Assembly: GCA_963738325.1 (NCBI GenBank)
Contig: CAVTWD010000009.1
Span: 124,001-188,000 of the forward strand
DNA length: 64,000 nt
From: CAVTWD01 sp963738325
Lineage (GTDB): Bacteria; Actinomycetota; Acidimicrobiia; Acidimicrobiales; Ilumatobacteraceae
Direction: 5' to 3'
Shown: piece after piece, positions 61,299 through 64,000 of the stretch
Position numbering within the stretch: the first letter of the stretch is position 1
Layout: each line of letters begins with the position of its first letter
Program-made: the position numbers and the translations under genes
The notes under the pieces: model-generated
What the model saw: the letters and a program-made list of their open reading frames with translations, nothing else
What the model was told of the DNA's origin: nothing
The model's database searches: none

Positions 61299-62135
61299 CT
61301 ACCTCCGGCCCCGGCCGGTACGCCGGCGGCGGACGATGAGCTTCTGCGAAGGCTTGGTCTTGTCCCGCGTGCGGCCCTCCGGCTTGCCCCACGGGGAGAC
61401 GGGATGGCGGCCGCCCGAGGACTTCCCCTCACCGCCACCAAGGGGATGGTCGACCGGATTCATGGCGACACCCCGGGTCTGGGGCCTCACGCCCTTCCAA
61501 CGGTTCCGGCCGGCCTTGCCAATCTTGATGAGCTCGTGCTCGGCGAAGCCGACCTCGCCGACCGTGGCGCGGCAGTCGATGGGCACGCGGCGCATCTCGG
61601 TGCTCGGTAGCCGGAGCGTGGCGTAGTCGCCCTCCTTGGCCACCAGCTGCACGCTGGACCCGGCCGAGCGGGCCATCTTGCCGCCCTGCCCCGGCCGCAA
61701 CTCGACATTGTGGATGGTGGTGCCCACCGGGATGTAGCGCAGGGGCAGCGCGTTGCCGGGACGGATGTCCGAGCCCTGGCCGCTCATGAGATGGTCGCCG
61801 ACGGTGACGTCCTTCGGCGCGAGGACGTAGCGCTTCTCGCCGTCGGCGTAGTGCAACAGGGCGATGCGACACGAGCGGTTGGGGTCGTACTCGATGGCGG
61901 CGACCTTCGCCTCGACCCCATCCTTGGTGCGCTTGAAATCGATGACGCGGTACTGCCGCTTGTGCGCGCCGCCGCGGTGGCGGGACGTCTTGCGGCCATA
62001 GGCGTTGCGCCCGCCGGTCTGGGGCTTCGGACCGAGCAGCGACTTCTCCGGGCGGTCCTTCGTGATCTCGGAGAAGTCGGAAACCGTCTGGAAGCGGCGG
62101 CCGGCGCTGGTGGGCTTGCGCTTGCGGAGGGGCAT
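61299..62135 (-). CDS. rplB: Ribosomal protein L2
   Basis: 278 residues, intact. GGRNAYGRKTSRHRGGAHKR, KVAAIEYDPNRSCRIALLHY and the C-terminal RGVAMNPVDHPLGGGEGKSS, with the invariant His near the peptidyl-transferase centre, are diagnostic. Confidence 0.98.
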   Translation of the reverse strand: MPLRKRKPTSAGRRFQTVSDFSEITKDRPEKSLLGPKPQTGGRNAYGRKTSRHRGGAHKRQYRVIDFKRTKDGVEAKVAAIEYDPNRSCRIALLHYADGEKRYVLAPKDVTVGDHLMSGQGSDIRPGNALPLRYIPVGTTIHNVELRPGQGGKMARSAGSSVQLVAKEGDYATLRLPSTEMRRVPIDCRATVGEVGFAEHELIKIGKAGRNRWKGVRPQTRGVAMNPVDHPLGGGEGKSSGGRHPVSPWGKPEGRTRDKTKPSQKLIVRRRRTGRGRR

Positions 62136-62149
62136 GTCGTCTCGCCTCT

Positions 62150-62440
62150 TCAGCTCTCGAACAGCTCGATGCGCTCGCCTGCGGCGAGGGTCACGTAGGC
62201 GCGCTTGGTGTCGGCGCGCTTCCCACGCCGGTTGGAGCGGCGGGTCCGCTGGGTCTTGCCCTTGCGGTTGATCGTGTTCACCTTGACGACCTTCTTGCCG
62301 AAGATCGCCGTGACGGCGTCGTGGATCTCGGGCTTGGTCGCGTCAGGGTGGACGAGGAACGTGTAGACGTTCTCGTCGAGCAGCGAGTAGCTCTTCTCGC
62401 TCACGACGGGGCGGATGATGACGTCGCGAGGGTCCTTCAT
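62150..62440 (-). CDS. rplW: Ribosomal protein L23
   Basis: 96 residues from ATG 62440. KDPRDVIIRPVVSEKSYSLL, FLVHPDATKPEIHDAVTAIF and VKVNTINRKGKTQRTRRSNR are standard L23. The ATG overlaps the rplD stop by 4 bp. Confidence 0.97.
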   Translation of the reverse strand: MKDPRDVIIRPVVSEKSYSLLDENVYTFLVHPDATKPEIHDAVTAIFGKKVVKVNTINRKGKTQRTRRSNRRGKRADTKRAYVTLAAGERIELFES

Positions 62441-63078
62441 TCGGTGACCTCCGTGGCCTCGTCGTCCGCGCCGGCGCCAGGCAGCGTCGCCGACGTGAAC
62501 ACGACCCAGTCGTTCACGAGGACGTCGTAGGCGCTGAGCTCGCCGGGCTCGATGAGCTGGACGTCGGGGAGGTTGCGGAAGCTGAGCGCGGCGCGGTCGT
62601 CTTCCCGGCGCAGCACCACGAGCACCTTGCCGGTGATCCCCAGCGTCTCGAGCGCTCTGACGGCGTCCTTCGTGCGGGGCACACTGAAGCTCCACCCGTC
62701 GACCACCGCGACCCGGCCCGCGGCGGCACGGTCCGAGAGGGCGGAGCGCAGCGCCAGCCTGACCATCTTCTTTGGAGTGCGCTGGGCGTAGGAGCGGGGC
62801 TTGGGACCGAGGGCGACGCCGCCACCGGCCCAGTGCGGGGCCCGGGCGGAGCCGGCGCGGGCGTTGCCGGTGCCCTTCTGCTTGTACGGCTTGCGGCCGC
62901 CACCGCGCACCTCCGAGCGGGTCTTCGTGCTGTGGGTCCCGGCTCGCCGGTGGGCGAGCTGGGCGGTGACCACCTGGTGCATCACGGCGACGTTGGGTTC
63001 GATGCCGAAGAGCTCGTCGGCCAGCTCGACCTCGCCGGAGTCGACCCCCGCGGCGGTGCGCACGGTGAGCGAGGCCAT
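62437..63078 (-). CDS. rplD: Ribosomal protein L4
   Basis: 213 residues from ATG 63078. SLTVRTAAGVDSGEVELADE, RRAGTHSTKTRSEVRGGGRK, KQKGTGNARAGSARAPHWAG and the helix DVLVNDWVVFTSATL are as in L4. In E. coli L4 represses its own operon through the mRNA leader; the leader hairpin at 63814-63842 makes a similar loop conceivable here. Confidence 0.97.
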   Translation of the reverse strand: MASLTVRTAAGVDSGEVELADELFGIEPNVAVMHQVVTAQLAHRRAGTHSTKTRSEVRGGGRKPYKQKGTGNARAGSARAPHWAGGGVALGPKPRSYAQRTPKKMVRLALRSALSDRAAAGRVAVVDGWSFSVPRTKDAVRALETLGITGKVLVVLRREDDRAALSFRNLPDVQLIEPGELSAYDVLVNDWVVFTSATLPGAGADDEATEVTE

Positions 63079-63731
63079 CAGCGCGCCGCCTTCCTGTCGG
63101 CCTTGACGGCGTTGCGGACGATGACGACGCCCCCGCGTGGTCCGGGGACGGCGCCTTTCACGAGGAGGATGTCGCGTTCGCTGTCGGCCTCGACGACTTC
63201 GAGGTTGAGCGTCGTCACCTGCTCCGCGCCCATGCGCCCGGCCATCTTCGTGCCCTTGAACACGCGACCCGGGAACGAGCACGCCCCGATCGAGCCCGGT
63301 GAGCGGTGCATCTTGTGGTTGCCATGGCTGGCGCCCTGTCCCTTGAAGTTGTGGCGCTTCATCGCCCCGGCCCACCCCTTGCCCCGGCTCATGGCGATGA
63401 CGTCGACCCGCTGCCCCTTCTCGAGGGTGTCGACCTTGATCTCCTGGCCGACCTCGTAGCCGTCGACGTCGTCGAGGCGCAGCTCCACGAGCCGGACACC
63501 AGGCTCCACGTCGGCCTTCTTGAAATGGCCGGCTTCCGGCTTGGTGAGCTTGCGGGCGTCCTTGCGGCCATAGGTCACCTGCACCGCGGCATAGCCGTCG
63601 CGCTCAGCCGTCTTCACCTGGACGATGCGGGCGGGCGCGACCTTCAGGACCGTGACGGGGATGACACGGTTGTCCTCGTCCCACACCTGGGTCATGCCTA
63701 TCTTCTCGCCGACGATCGCTTTCGTCGCCAT
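63078..63731 (-). CDS. rplC: Ribosomal protein L3
   Basis: 217 residues from ATG 63731. IVGEKIGMTQVWDEDNRVIP, RGKGWAGAMKRHNFKGQGAS, HGNHKMHRSPGSIGACSFPG and RVFKGTKMAGRMGAEQVTTL are diagnostic. An AGGA lies 5 nt before the ATG. It is the first gene of the S10 cluster in this window; rpsJ, normally its upstream neighbour, is absent from the next 270 bp. Confidence 0.98.
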   Translation of the reverse strand: MATKAIVGEKIGMTQVWDEDNRVIPVTVLKVAPARIVQVKTAERDGYAAVQVTYGRKDARKLTKPEAGHFKKADVEPGVRLVELRLDDVDGYEVGQEIKVDTLEKGQRVDVIAMSRGKGWAGAMKRHNFKGQGASHGNHKMHRSPGSIGACSFPGRVFKGTKMAGRMGAEQVTTLNLEVVEADSERDILLVKGAVPGPRGGVVIVRNAVKADRKAAR

Positions 63732-63813
63732 CGCTGTCCTGCTTTCCAGACTCCTTGCCTGTGCGCTTTCCGGCGCGCAGGCGGACCGAGGTCCACCCGT
63801 GCGTTCCATGCAG

Positions 63814-63842
63814 ACGCTCCGCCGACGATCCGGGCGGAGCGT
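63814..63842 (-). promoter_or_regulatory. Perfect 10-bp hairpin in the S10 operon leader
   Basis: ACGCTCCGCC and GGCGGAGCGT flank a 9-nt loop, 83 nt upstream of the rplC ATG and inside the predicted transcript. It could be an attenuator or an L4 autoregulatory site; that is inference. Confidence 0.6.
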
Positions 63843-63940
63843 GAGTTCGATTGGGCCGTGCGGTCCCCATGGGCATGGGCACACACGGACGTCAGTTGGC
63901 GGATGTCACCTCGCGCCGGTTGGCAGCGCACGGCCTGACA

Positions 63941-63970
63941 ACTCTAGCGGGGCACCAGCGGGTTCGCCAA
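63941..63970 (-). promoter_or_regulatory. Promoter TTGGCG-N18-TAGAGT of the rplC operon
   Basis: -35 TTGGCG at 63965-63970 and -10 TAGAGT at 63941-63946 on the minus strand. Transcription would begin near 63934, leaving a leader of about 200 nt before rplC. Confidence 0.65.
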
Positions 63971-64000
63971 CCGCCGCTGCCTCCGGTGATCCAGCTCAGG

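Noticed and set aside
63698..63931. Possible short coding frame upstream of rplC
   Set aside because: It is Arg-rich with no ribosome-binding site and no resemblance to S10; the region fits an untranslated leader.

Overview
The window is a chromosomal segment of a high-GC Gram-positive bacterium, most likely an actinobacterium. The evidence is the gene order of the ribosomal supercluster, two HrcA/CIRCE sites before groES-groEL, a GuaB3-type IMP dehydrogenase homologue next to guaA, and a stand-alone B12-binding mutase subunit with sucCD. Many first genes have a TANNNT -10 box 6-11 nt before the start codon, which suggests leaderless mRNAs. Placement in class Acidimicrobiia is plausible but is inference only. 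I saw no tRNA, rRNA, CRISPR array, insertion sequence or prophage.

Layout. 1-10.9 kb: tail of an Fpg/Nei glycosylase, a DeoD-like phosphorylase, mdh, an NAD epimerase, a SnoaL-like protein, metF, purH, purN, a membrane-anchored beta-propeller protein, sucD, sucC and a mutase B12 subunit. 10.9-20 kb: a membrane protein, a 103-bp tandem repeat, a two-component system, an acyl-CoA synthetase, pcrA and a secreted S53 peptidase. 20-32.3 kb: an AspH-like dioxygenase, a dienelactone hydrolase, a phosphotransferase, an NlpC/P60 hydrolase, guaA, guaB3, an alpha/beta hydrolase, a PLP decarboxylase, GNAT, NUDIX and small proteins. 32.4-40.5 kb: groES-groEL under CIRCE control, then an operon nnrE/D-alr-udg-tsaE-tsaB-rimI-tsaD whose cistrons overlap by 4-17 bp. 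40.7-46.8 kb: rplM-rpsI-glmM-glmS-like-acpS. 47-64 kb: truA to rplC, the alpha, spc and S10 ribosomal clusters read on the minus strand, with a small plus-strand membrane gene between map and infA.

How the genes work together. rplM-rpsI leads into glmM and a GlmS-like protein, linking ribosome synthesis to UDP-GlcNAc supply. alr adds D-alanine for the wall. tsaB/D/E make the tRNA t6A modification. purH, purN, guaA and guaB3 serve purine synthesis. The B12 subunit plus SucCD fits methylmalonyl-CoA to succinyl-CoA to succinate.

Sequence quality. At least 15 genes outside the glmS-like gene carry single-base frameshifts (I count about 15 insertions and 3 deletions). They include the normally essential groEL, tsaD, rpsE, rpsQ and acpS. 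The glmS-like gene alone carries a dozen or more. In every case the reading frame resumes with conserved motifs intact, so I read these as consensus errors rather than gene decay. Coordinates of such genes span all frames.
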